24,707 bases of DNA from positions 1 through 24,707 of IMG/VR virus record IMGVR_UViG_3300032208_000076. One strand, written 5' to 3'. Under the pieces are notes generated by a model. It did no database searches, was not told the DNA's origin, and saw only the letters and a list, made by a program, of their open reading frames with translations. Source of the DNA: a virus. The position numbers were made by a program, and so were the translations under genes. This document shows positions 17,784 to 24,458 of this stretch, one piece after another. Positions within the stretch are counted from its first letter, which is position 1; each line of letters starts with the position of its first letter.

Positions 17784-19259
17784 TTAGACCTCTAATTTAA
17801 TTGCTGTAAGGGTTACGGTAATTGATGTTGGTGATGTTAAACCAGTTCTATTTGTCACAGACACATATATGTCAGTTGTGGGTACATTATCATAATTAAA
17901 TCCAATGACACCAGGAGTAATCTGTATTGTCTCCGCTCCATTTGTTCTCACTTCAGCGATAACACCCGACCCAGGTGCGGGATCATTGCCCTCACTTCTA
18001 GTAGAATCTGCTGTTCTAGATGTGTTATTAGTATAGACCTTAACCCATGCTGCAGCAGATGTCTCAATAGAGAATAACGAATAGGCTTTGTATCCTGTAA
18101 TATTTAGATTTCCAGTTTCATTATCATTGAGTGATGATGCAGTACCAGACAATTCTTGTCTGCTGGCAAGAGTATTTCCGCCACCTACATTAACATCTAC
18201 TACTCCGTTTGCATCAATGGTAAGACCAGACCCAATCTTAATACCACCAAGTGTACTAGCAGATGCTATAGGAAGTGTATAAGATCCTGGGTCTGCATCC
18301 AATACGCCTGTTGTTGGGTTTATAGTAAGATTGTTACCTATTTTAACACCACCAAGTAGAGATCCAGATGCAATAGGTAATGTATATGCAGCTGGGATGG
18401 TTGGTTTGTTGAGAATTTCTGATAGTCCCGAGCTAGAATTCCAGTCAGCATTGACTGGTGCCGTACTACTAATCGTTACTTTACTAGAAGGACCATCCCA
18501 TGAGACTGTAGTACCACCAGAACCACCAAACTCCACAGAAGAAGTGTTTGTGTCTGTTCCAGTAATAGATATGATTGCCTGATTACTGGTGTTATTAGAA
18601 CCACCAATTTCATAGTAGTTTATGTTGTAGAAATCAGTTCCATTGTTGGTAAACTGCCATACATCACCAGTCTCGTTCCACTTAAGTGATACATCTGTAG
18701 AGGTTCCCCTATCAACCCTAAAGAAACCATCTGATGTAGGTGCTGTTGTAGTTCCGTCAAGGATAACAATTTCATTTGCAGAGACAGTATATGTTCCTAA
18801 CTGAGTAGTAGAACCCTGAACTGTCAAATCTCCAGTAACTTCTAGGTCAGCAACAGTTACATTCTCAGTTGTGCTAGCACCCCTAGCAGTTACGCTAGCA
18901 AGTGTGTCGTTTTCTGATGTGAGAAACGTTGATAGGTCAGCAGGAGTAAATGTAAAAACACCAGAGACCTGATTGTAACTTAGAGATCCACCACCAGATG
19001 CGGTAAGTTCATTTGAAGCACTCAGTCCAGTCTTTGCAACATAATTGTTAGCTGCATTATTCCAATCAGTAATATTTTGTGCGCTAATTCCTGCTGCTGC
19101 AGAAGCAGTAAATATAGGGTCGTTTTCTTGGGTTATACCTGTAGCACCACCACTACCATATCCCGTATTCCAAGTGGTGCCATCCCACGTCCAGACTCTA
19201 CCATTGCCATCAGTATAAGTCTCCCCTGTCTGGGTAGGTGTTGGAAAATCAATTGCCAT
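17784..19259 (-). CDS. tail-fibre-like protein (491 aa)
   Basis: A 491-residue fibre-like protein. It has an N-terminal attachment-type motif (MAIDFPTPTQTGETY, WTWDGTTW at 23-30), a partial copy of the DPIF.ASAAAGI..NITDWN repeat (about 47-67) seen in full in the 852-aa protein, and a DLEVTGDLTVQGSTTQ module followed by SANEIVILDG and a DRGTS..WNETGDVWQFTNNG segment at about 138-208. A NADWNSSSGLSEILNKPTIP segment follows at 270-289, then two copies of a 'YTLPIAS.S.LGG(V/I)KIG..LTI' repeat at 292-312 and 328-348. The C-terminal module (about 365-491) is shared with the 388-aa fibre. AAGGA precedes the ATG. It lies 24 nt downstream of the 852-aa gene with no promoter between, so it is probably on that late transcript. 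Confidence 0.83.
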   Translation of the reverse strand: MAIDFPTPTQTGETYTDGNGRVWTWDGTTWNTGYGSGGATGITQENDPIFTASAAAGISAQNITDWNNAANNYVAKTGLSASNELTASGGGSLSYNQVSGVFTFTPADLSTFLTSENDTLASVTARGASTTENVTVADLEVTGDLTVQGSTTQLGTYTVSANEIVILDGTTTAPTSDGFFRVDRGTSTDVSLKWNETGDVWQFTNNGTDFYNINYYEIGGSNNTSNQAIISITGTDTNTSSVEFGGSGGTTVSWDGPSSKVTISSTAPVNADWNSSSGLSEILNKPTIPAAYTLPIASGSLLGGVKIGNNLTINPTTGVLDADPGSYTLPIASASTLGGIKIGSGLTIDANGVVDVNVGGGNTLASRQELSGTASSLNDNETGNLNITGYKAYSLFSIETSAAAWVKVYTNNTSRTADSTRSEGNDPAPGSGVIAEVRTNGAETIQITPGVIGFNYDNVPTTDIYVSVTNRTGLTSPTSITVTLTAIKLEV

Positions 19260-19283
19260 TTTTTAATTCCTTATACTGTTTTC

Positions 19284-21842
19284 TCAAAGACTCATAATAG
19301 AATTCTTGAAGTCCTCAAAGGACGTTGCACTCATCATCATGTCCTTTAGATCTTGTAGCATAATAACATCGTCTCCACCCCAGGTTAGGTTTCCATTGTA
19401 GAAGGAAAGAGCATTACCGCTTTCAGTGTGAATTGATCCATCATTGACATACAAGTCACGAACTTTGTATTCAGCAGAACCAATGTCATATGAATCATTT
19501 ACTGCTGGAATCAAAGATCCCTGTGCCGTAATTCTCCAACGTACAGCAGTTGCTGTACCATTGTTTGTAGACAACTCAATAGCATCACCACTTGTAGATG
19601 AAGTAACTGCAACTTGATTGCCGTTATCTGCAATATCAGTTACTGTAGTTGGTACTGTTGGTGCTGCATCTACCCACTGTGAGCTGTCTGTATCTTGATA
19701 GTATACCTTCAGTTTACCTTCATCAGACTTCCACCAGAGGTCGCCGTCAGTAGGCGAGGATGGTGCAATATCAGAAGTAGTTACAGTAGCACCACCACCG
19801 CTTCCAGCAGGCGATGCATCGACCCACTGGGTAGTGTTGCCATCATCATAGTATATCTTGAGTACACCGTCATCAGACTTCCACCAGAGGTCTCCATCAA
19901 CAGGTGAGGATGGTGCTGAATCCTGAGTAGGTACATTAGCAGTGCTGCCACCACCCGTTGCTGTATCATCAGTTGCAGGTGCCCATGAAGTTCCATTGTA
20001 TTTTAAAACATCACCAGTGTTAACACCAGATGTATCTACATTACTTAAATCTCCTAGAGATTGTGATGTAATAGTAGTCAAATAACCTGCTGCAGAATGG
20101 TTACCCCAACCAAATGCTGTATTCCAATTAGTAATGTTGGCATTAGTAATACCACCAGCAGGGGATGAAGAGAATACTGGGTCAGTCTCAGTATATGATG
20201 TTAGATATGATGGAGTAAAGTTAACCCATTGTTGAGTAGTAGAATTATAACGAAGTAGTTGATCATTCTGCACACTCGAAATTGCTACATCATCAATTGT
20301 ACTTAAGTCTCCAACTGATGTTAGATACCCTGCTGTAGCATGATTGCCCCATCCATACGCTGCGTTCCAATTTGATAGTTCTGTGGTGGTAATTGCTGCT
20401 GCAGCGGATGCACCAAATACTGGGTCAGTCTCAGTGTATGATGTAATATATCCAACATCATTAGTTAAATCACCAAGAGTGATTGCTAATGGATAGTATG
20501 AACTTCCATCGTTAGTAAATGTCCAACGGTCATTTCCCTCATTCCAAAGCAATCTTACATTAGTTTGCAACCCTCTTTCTACTTCCACACCAGCATCTTC
20601 TGTTGGTGTTACCGATACATCATTGTTTAGTACAATCAGATTATCAGATACTGTAAGTTGTGTAGTATTAATCTCTGTTGTTGTTCCTGTGACAGTAAGA
20701 TTTGTACAGGTAAGATCTCCAAAGGTAGCAGCAAGACTAGTAGTTGCTCCTCTACCAACAACATCATCCAATGTATCAGATTCTGCAGTTAGATAACCAC
20801 CATTTGCATGGTTACCCCAACCATATGCTGTGTTCCAGTTGGTGATATCAGATGAACCAATACCAGCAGCAGCTGATGCAGCAAATACAGGGTCAGTTTC
20901 TGTGTATGATGTGAGGAATCCAGCGTTGTTTGTTAAATCATTTGTTCCAATTGGAATATTGTAATAAGTAGAACCATCATTAGTGAATTCCCAACGATCG
21001 GTAGTCTCGTTCCATCTAACAGAGGTATCTGCACTGCTGCCTCTATCAATCTTCAGTGTACCATTTAATGATGGTGCTCCAGTAACACCATCATTCATAA
21101 TAATTTCATTAGCAGACACGTTAAGTGTCGCTACATTGTTCTGTGAAGTGTTACCAACAACAGTAAGATCTCCATTAACTGTAAGATCTTGAACAGCAAT
21201 ATTATTATTGGTAGAATTTCCCCTGGTAGTAACACTATCAAGGGTGTCTGCTTCAGCAGTTAGATAACCTGCAACACTATGATCACCCCACCCATATGCA
21301 CTATTCCAGTTAGTTTTATTTGTGGTAGTAATACTTCCTGCAGGAGATGCACTGAATACAGGGTCAGTTTCAGTGTATGATGTTAGATAAACGCTGAGGT
21401 CTGGTTTACCACTGAGATCTGCATATACACCAGAGAATGTAGAGAATCCAGAGAGATCTGGTGGTGTATATGTAAACTCACCGTTGACATTATTATATGT
21501 TAAGTTACCACCACCTTGAGCAGGTCCCAAAGTCACCGAAGATTGTGGTGGAATAGTAGGTTTGTTTAAAATTCTTGCTGCTCCAGTAGAAGCATTCCAA
21601 TCAGAATTTACTTGTGCAGGTGGGATAGTAGGAAGTCCTGTAAGATCAGCGTATGCACCACTGAAATACGTTGGTGTAGACCACACTAAACCAGTTCCAT
21701 TACTGGCGAGAACCTGTCCTGGAGTTCCAGATCCACCATCAACTTGTAATGGTTTTCCAGCAGGGATATTCAAACCTTCCTTGATTTCAATTGGTGCGTT
21801 ATCAAGGTAGTTTGCAATTTGGTTTGCAAGAATTTTTGACAT
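19284..21842 (-). CDS. repeat-rich tail fibre protein (852 aa)
   Basis: An 852-residue protein starting MSKILANQIANYLDNAPIEI, an opening seen in cyanophage fibre-like proteins (attachment helix, then PLQVDGGSGTPGQVL). Four 43-residue repeats start with Y/F-(L/I)TSYTETDPVF and end with (Y/F)GWG(N/D)H...GYL at residues 152, 309, 465 and 546. They alternate with two 'TV.GDLTV.G...' plus 'R/NETTDRWEFTNDGS.YY' modules. Two tandem copies of a 35-residue 'PSSP.DGDLWWKSD.G.LK.YY....QWVDA' unit occur at 644-679 and 694-728. The C-terminal part (NDSYDIGSAEYKVRDLYV at about 782-799) resembles the segment that precedes chaperone domains in other phage fibres, but here the protein ends soon after in DLKDMMMSATSFEDFKNSIM. 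It has a perfect late promoter at 21880-21887 and GGAAGT directly before the ATG. Long trimeric fibre is the likely role. Confidence 0.85.
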   Translation of the reverse strand: MSKILANQIANYLDNAPIEIKEGLNIPAGKPLQVDGGSGTPGQVLASNGTGLVWSTPTYFSGAYADLTGLPTIPPAQVNSDWNASTGAARILNKPTIPPQSSVTLGPAQGGGNLTYNNVNGEFTYTPPDLSGFSTFSGVYADLSGKPDLSVYLTSYTETDPVFSASPAGSITTTNKTNWNSAYGWGDHSVAGYLTAEADTLDSVTTRGNSTNNNIAVQDLTVNGDLTVVGNTSQNNVATLNVSANEIIMNDGVTGAPSLNGTLKIDRGSSADTSVRWNETTDRWEFTNDGSTYYNIPIGTNDLTNNAGFLTSYTETDPVFAASAAAGIGSSDITNWNTAYGWGNHANGGYLTAESDTLDDVVGRGATTSLAATFGDLTCTNLTVTGTTTEINTTQLTVSDNLIVLNNDVSVTPTEDAGVEVERGLQTNVRLLWNEGNDRWTFTNDGSSYYPLAITLGDLTNDVGYITSYTETDPVFGASAAAAITTTELSNWNAAYGWGNHATAGYLTSVGDLSTIDDVAISSVQNDQLLRYNSTTQQWVNFTPSYLTSYTETDPVFSSSPAGGITNANITNWNTAFGWGNHSAAGYLTTITSQSLGDLSNVDTSGVNTGDVLKYNGTSWAPATDDTATGGGSTANVPTQDSAPSSPVDGDLWWKSDDGVLKIYYDDGNTTQWVDASPAGSGGGATVTTSDIAPSSPTDGDLWWKSDEGKLKVYYQDTDSSQWVDAAPTVPTTVTDIADNGNQVAVTSSTSGDAIELSTNNGTATAVRWRITAQGSLIPAVNDSYDIGSAEYKVRDLYVNDGSIHTESGNALSFYNGNLTWGGDDVIMLQDLKDMMMSATSFEDFKNSIMSL
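19659..19913 (-). repeat. two tandem DLWWKS coding repeats
   Basis: Residues 644-679 and 694-728 of the 852-aa fibre are near-identical (PSSPVDGDLWWKSDDG and PSSPTDGDLWWKSDEG, each followed by a KIYYDD / KVYYQD strand and QWVDA). They lie 50 codons apart and look like a recent duplication. Confidence 0.88.
20079..21389 (-). repeat. four 43-residue YTETDPVF/GWGNH coding repeats
   Basis: Copies lie at 21389-21261, 20918-20790, 20450-20322 and 20207-20079. Each begins with TSYTETDPVF and ends with GWG(N/D)H..(A/G)GYL. The spacing is 157, 156 and 81 residues, so the first three are separated by one long intervening module and the last by a shorter one. DNA similarity is visible too (the GGGTCAGT(C/T)TC.GT.TATGATGT run on the plus strand), which would favour recombination between copies. 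Confidence 0.88.
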
Positions 21843-21879
21843 ACTTCCAGTCCTGGAGACAGTTTCCCTAAGCTAGAAG

Positions 21880-21887
21880 TATTTATA
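21880..21887 (-). promoter_or_regulatory. perfect T4-type late promoter (TATAAATA)
   Basis: The minus strand reads TATAAATA, an exact match to the T4 late consensus. It starts three bases past the 3' end of tRNA-Gly and lies about 38 nt before the ATG of the 852-aa fibre at 21842. It is the first late promoter of the fibre cluster and the only exact match among the five. Confidence 0.82.
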
Positions 21888-21890
21888 AAA

Positions 21891-21961
21891 AGCGGGCAAC
21901 GGGGATCGAACCCGTGACTGGAGCTTGGAAGGCTCAGATGTTACCTCTACACCATGCCCGC
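21891..21961 (-). tRNA. tRNA-Gly (anticodon UCC)
   Basis: A 71-nt tRNA reading GCGGGCA...TGCCCGC plus discriminator T. The 7-bp acceptor stem is fully paired (21961-21955 with 21898-21892). The anticodon arm is TGAGC-CTTCCAA-GCTCC, giving anticodon UCC; the outermost pair is mismatched. The T arm is CACGG-GTTCGAT-CCCCG-type with the GTTCGA loop. The D arm contains AGAGGTAAC. U at position 73 fits bacterial tRNA-Gly. No CCA is encoded; the 3' end runs into TTTTT. It reads GGA (and by wobble GGG) codons, which are common in the Gly-rich fibre genes that follow. Confidence 0.93.
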
Positions 21962-21963
21962 AG

Positions 21964-21980
21964 AAAAACCCCGAAGGGTT
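21964..21980 (-). terminator. rho-independent terminator with UUCG tetraloop
   Basis: The minus strand reads AACCC-TTCG-GGGTT-TTT. The 5-bp stem is capped by the very stable UUCG loop and runs into five T. The stem overlaps the TAA stop (21981-21979) of the 183-aa oxygenase, so it should end the upstream operon just before the tRNA gene. Confidence 0.85.
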
Positions 21981-22530
21981 ATTTGAACTTAGGACCACCC
22001 ATCCATCCAACTAAAGAAATCCTTTTGCCAGACTTCAGGGGTCTTACTCTATGCATAGCATCAGAGGGGAAAACAATTACATCACCACAATTCATTTTAA
22101 AGGTCTGCATTTCATATGCTCCAACCATTATTTGAAATTCACCACCTTCATAATCATCATCAGAAGATAAACATAAACTCATGCTAAGTTTTCTTACGTG
22201 ACTTTTATCAAATGCAGAAGTCAAATTGTCAGTATGCCAAGCATAACCAGTTTGTTTTCCGTCATACACAGTATACTGTACATTACCACTCCAAAAATGC
22301 AAATCATATCCAAAAGAATTGATGTTTGCACAGTGGATGAAATGATACATCATACCAGAAATCCAATGATCTGTTGGTATTGCAGAAACCTTTGAATTCC
22401 TAACGTTTTTGTTACCACTAGTAACTTCTGAAGTGTACAGAGGTAAGTTTTCTAACTCAAGACAAATAGTCTCAGCAACTCGCTTAGAAATTCCAGAAGG
22501 AATTACATAAATTTCTTCGTGCTTAGACAT
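21979..22530 (-). CDS. 2-oxoglutarate/Fe(II)-dependent oxygenase (183 aa)
   Basis: A 183-residue protein with the iron and cosubstrate residues of the prolyl-4-hydroxylase-like 2OG-Fe(II) superfamily. His99 and Asp101 lie in AWHTDN, His160 in PSDAMHRVRP, and Arg170 (2OG binding) in GKRISLVGW. Strand motifs LSMSLCLSSDDDYEGGEFQI and CGDVIVFPS match the core jelly roll (PiuC/PF13640 style). The length suits a single catalytic domain. Such small oxygenases are frequent in T4-like cyanophages; the substrate is unknown, possibly protein or nucleic acid. The ATG at 22530 follows TTAAGATA, a weak ribosome site. It is separated from the upstream oxygenase gene by 232 bp. Its stop codon lies within the terminator stem, then comes tRNA-Gly. 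The two oxygenases in the window differ in their metal-site pattern and are not simple duplicates. Confidence 0.9.
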   Translation of the reverse strand: MSKHEEIYVIPSGISKRVAETICLELENLPLYTSEVTSGNKNVRNSKVSAIPTDHWISGMMYHFIHCANINSFGYDLHFWSGNVQYTVYDGKQTGYAWHTDNLTSAFDKSHVRKLSMSLCLSSDDDYEGGEFQIMVGAYEMQTFKMNCGDVIVFPSDAMHRVRPLKSGKRISLVGWMGGPKFK

Positions 22531-22762
22531 TATCTTAACTATAGAGGGTATGCAGGCTCGCCACCTGTTTTAGTTTAGTTGCAAAACAGGAAATCAACCA
22601 CACGGAAGGGGTCATTTGGATCCACCACTTATTCTTTGACTGGAAATAAGAAACCAGGCGGGAGAGTATCCCATCCGCACCACCAGTTCTTAAGGAAAAA
22701 CTGGAAACCCGAGGGGTCGTTAAACCCATCCCGACCAGGGCTAGTTTATAGTCATACCGAGA
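22531..22762 (-). other. 232-bp intergenic region with hairpins and a doubtful 64-aa ORF
   Basis: No convincing gene. On the minus strand there are three simple stem-loops: 22748-22766 (ATAGTC/GACTAT, 6 bp), 22683-22704 (CCAGTT/AACTGG, 6 bp) and 22564-22590 (CCTGTTTT/AAAACAGG, 8 bp, 11-nt loop). None is followed by a T run, so none is a clear terminator. A 64-codon ORF at 22729-22535 (MGLTTPRVSSFSLRTGGADG...) is possible but has no good ribosome site. Another frame reads like protein (FQFFLKNWWCGWDTLPPGFL, then DPNDPFRVVDFLFC, then GGEPAYPL) but is broken by two TAA codons and lacks an ATG. It could be an old coding remnant, a structured RNA or the leader of the downstream oxygenase. Confidence 0.5.
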
Positions 22763-23374
22763 CTATCCCACATGAGCATATGTAAGAGAGTCCTTAGTAC
22801 CAAAGTCTCCAATAGGAAAAGTATTGAAAGAAAGACTAATTCTATCTTGTTTACTAGTATTTCTAGTAACACAATGGCGAACGTAACTAGGAAATAGTAA
22901 CAACATTCTTTCAGTAGAACCAAACTCATAAGAACTATGAGTATACTTATTCCCAGGTCCATCAAGTGCTAGTTGGAACTGATCTTTTCTCTCATTAATT
23001 AAAATGAGAGGAGAAGTTCCATCAGACTTAAGATAGAATACACCACTAAGAACACTGTTTGGGTGATAGTGAAACAAATGTTCTCTATCTGTTTGCATTC
23101 TATTCAACCAAGATTGAGTCACTCTTAATTTTTGAGTAGACTGGTAAATTTCACGTATATATTCTTCAACAGAATCATTTACAAATGCCAGTAAATTTTT
23201 GAAAATGTCTTCATGAAGAATAGTATATGACTCAGAAGGATCTGGATATGTAATAGTATCTCTTATATCATATCTAGTCTCACTAGCATAAGTAACTAGA
23301 GAATCAAAATCAGATCTATTGTATCTTCGCACCATTAAAGGTGGCGGAGAAAACATTTCATAAAATTTTGTCAT
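22763..23374 (-). CDS. 2OG-Fe(II) oxygenase, HxHxN type (203 aa)
   Basis: A 203-residue protein that fits the cyanophage-rich '2OG-FeII_Oxy_5' (PF13759-like) family: LFHYHPNSVLSGVFYL at 100-115 carries the metal-site histidines (His102/His104) and Asn106, and MLLLFPSYVRHCV at 157-169 gives distal His167 followed by Arg178 in QDRISLSFN. A conserved-looking SWLNRM lies at 88-93. The family is known from phages and marine bacteria; the substrate is not established. The ATG directly follows the TAA of the 102-aa gene (TAAATG), so translation is probably coupled. It is the last tightly packed gene of the talC-led operon. Family assignment was made by eye from motifs. Confidence 0.85.
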   Translation of the reverse strand: MTKFYEMFSPPPLMVRRYNRSDFDSLVTYASETRYDIRDTITYPDPSESYTILHEDIFKNLLAFVNDSVEEYIREIYQSTQKLRVTQSWLNRMQTDREHLFHYHPNSVLSGVFYLKSDGTSPLILINERKDQFQLALDGPGNKYTHSSYEFGSTERMLLLFPSYVRHCVTRNTSKQDRISLSFNTFPIGDFGTKDSLTYAHVG

Positions 23375-23683
23375 TTACGTAAAAGAAATAGTATCATTAT
23401 TATTATCAGTAGTAATAACAGTATCTCCTCCAAAAGAAATAACGTTATCCATAGCATCTAGATCGCCACCAATACGGGCGTTGTTAAGATATGTAGAAGA
23501 CAAATCAAAACTATAGTTAGGATCAAAAGTAATCTTGTCCTGAACTTTTTTGTTTAGATCACTGATATGTTGATACTCGGCAAAGAGTTCACTAAGGAAC
23601 TGCTCATCGCCCTCAGCAAGAGCGTTGATCAATGCCTGACGCAGTGCTTCTTCAGCAGCTTGTACTTGTGATTTGACGCTCAT
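23375..23683 (-). CDS. small acidic protein of unknown function (102 aa)
   Basis: I start this gene at the ATG at 23683 (MSVKSQVQAAEEALRQALIN) because GAGGT lies 6 nt before it. The longer in-frame ORF to 23761 would run through the end of the neighbouring gene and has no ribosome site. The first 60 residues are helical and Ala/Glu/Leu-rich with a likely short coiled coil (EEALRQALINALAEGDEQFL, then SDLNKKVQDK). The tail is Asp/Asn-rich and ends NNNDTISFT. There are no cysteines, no membrane segment and no motif I recognise. It follows the 78-aa gene by 7 nt and abuts the oxygenase start. A Gly/Asp-rich C-terminus after a helical head is common in virion-associated phage proteins, but function is unknown. 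Confidence 0.75.
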   Translation of the reverse strand: MSVKSQVQAAEEALRQALINALAEGDEQFLSELFAEYQHISDLNKKVQDKITFDPNYSFDLSSTYLNNARIGGDLDAMDNVISFGGDTVITTDNNNDTISFT

Positions 23684-23690
23684 AATTACC

Positions 23691-23927
23691 TCAGTTGTAT
23701 TTACGATAGGCACCAACCTCAGGGTCAGGGTCCAACCACTTGGTGTACTCTGGATCCTCAAGGCAAGTGTCTAGTTGCATTTGGTTGTCAAGCAGGTACA
23801 TGTCGAAGTACCGCTTTTTCCACTCGTGAAACTTTTGAATACGGTAGTCTGGCATACCGTTGGTTTCTAGGGTGCCGCACTGCACGAAGCGGTACGGTCC
23901 TTGATCAAGAATGACGGTGGGTTTCAT
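23691..23927 (-). CDS. small unknown cyanophage-type protein (78 aa)
   Basis: A 78-residue soluble protein, MKPTVILDQGPYRFVQCGTL..., ending PDPEVGAYRKYN. Its short beta-strand-rich start is followed by a charged, aromatic helical middle (KFHEWKKRYFDMYLLDNQMQ) and an acidic Pro-rich end. It looks like a compact domain of the sort seen as short conserved hypotheticals in T4-like cyanophages; I cannot name it. The ATG overlaps the TGA of the membrane-protein gene by 4 nt (ATGA), which implies translational coupling. The stop TGA is followed at once by the GAGGT ribosome site of the next gene. Confidence 0.75.
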   Translation of the reverse strand: MKPTVILDQGPYRFVQCGTLETNGMPDYRIQKFHEWKKRYFDMYLLDNQMQLDTCLEDPEYTKWLDPDPEVGAYRKYN

Positions 23928-24268
23928 AGGTCTGTTGCTGACTCGTTAATTGTAGCATGGTCTCTGTGCTTTGGCAACTGGCGTGAGCACCAGAATGCCA
24001 TGGCAATCAGAGCAAAGTAGAAGATAGTATCATCAATCATCACAAGGAAGAAGATAATACTACCACCATACTTTAACCAGTCAGGAAGTCTGTTTGTCAG
24101 TCTGCCAATGACTGGTCGAACTTTATTCTCAAATTTAAAGTAAAGAATTGCTCCTAGTGTTACTGTAATCTCACTCATCGGAACGATGAAGTAAAGAGAT
24201 AAGATAACGAAGATAGGCCAATAATGCCTCTCTGGTATCTTATTCAGTAACTCAAGAACCTTCTTCAT
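23924..24268 (-). CDS. small multi-pass membrane protein (114 aa)
   Basis: A 114-residue protein with an amphipathic start (MKKVLELLNKIPERHYWP) and hydrophobic segments at about 17-47 (IFVILSLYFIVPMSEI then TVTLGAILYF) and 68-93 (GGSIIFFLVMIDDTIFYFAL...). A positively charged loop separates them (KFENKVRPVIGRLTNRLP), and the tail is polar (PKHRDHATINESATDL). This suggests three to four membrane helices. The ATG lies 17 nt inside the end of the antitoxin-like gene, and the stop overlaps the next gene by 4 nt. I recognise no family. A toxin partner for the upstream antitoxin is conceivable from position only; nothing in the sequence itself resembles a known toxin. Confidence 0.72.
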   Translation of the reverse strand: MKKVLELLNKIPERHYWPIFVILSLYFIVPMSEITVTLGAILYFKFENKVRPVIGRLTNRLPDWLKYGGSIIFFLVMIDDTIFYFALIAMAFWCSRQLPKHRDHATINESATDL

Positions 24269-24458
24269 GATCAGAATACATTTCAGTCAACTCATCAACC
24301 TCAGCAACAGTAGTAGCTGCTTGTTCATACTCAGCAGCAGGGACAGCAACCACTGCCCTGCCATCTGGTTGGCGAATCAAGAATGATTCACCTGCTTCGA
24401 TGCGATCCATGTATCCATCAAAGTCTTTTTCAAACTCTGCTACGCTCAACTCAACCAT
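24252..24458 (-). CDS. Phd/YefM-like antitoxin-type protein (68 aa)
   Basis: I start at the ATG at 24458 (MVELSVAEFEKDFDGYMDRI). The longer ORF to 24500 would lie inside talC. AAAGAGA lies just upstream, and the ATG overlaps the talC stop region by 8 nt. The first 45 residues match the Phd/YefM fold: a short strand and helix (LSVAEFEKDFDGYMDRIEAG), then ESFLIRQPDGRAVVAVPAAE, the pattern in which antitoxins read 'GE...I...G.PVAVLVP..EY'. The tail is acidic (EVDELTEMYSDHEEGS), the region that in this family binds the toxin. No RelE, Doc or similar toxin gene is adjacent, so it looks orphan. Possible roles are blocking a host toxin or acting as a DNA-binding autoregulator. Confidence 0.72.
   Translation of the reverse strand: MVELSVAEFEKDFDGYMDRIEAGESFLIRQPDGRAVVAVPAAEYEQAATTVAEVDELTEMYSDHEEGS

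Noticed and set aside
19284-19500. Possible S74-type intramolecular chaperone at the C-terminus of the 852-aa fibre
   Set aside because: The DIGS...VRDLYV lead-in is present, but the roughly 100-residue chaperone domain and its Ser-Lys cleavage site are not.
20079-21389. Regularly spaced repeats that might suggest a CRISPR-like array
   Set aside because: The repeats are in frame, encode a 43-residue protein module and vary at synonymous positions; the spacing is far too long for CRISPR.
22579-22785. Plus-strand 68-codon ORF in the gap between the oxygenases
   Set aside because: All other genes are on the minus strand, it overlaps the oxygenase stop, and has no ribosome site.
23698-23705. 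CGTAAATA on the minus strand, a possible late promoter before the 102-aa gene
   Set aside because: It lacks the A/T in the second position of the consensus, lies inside the end of the 78-aa coding region, and the gene is tightly packed in an operon.
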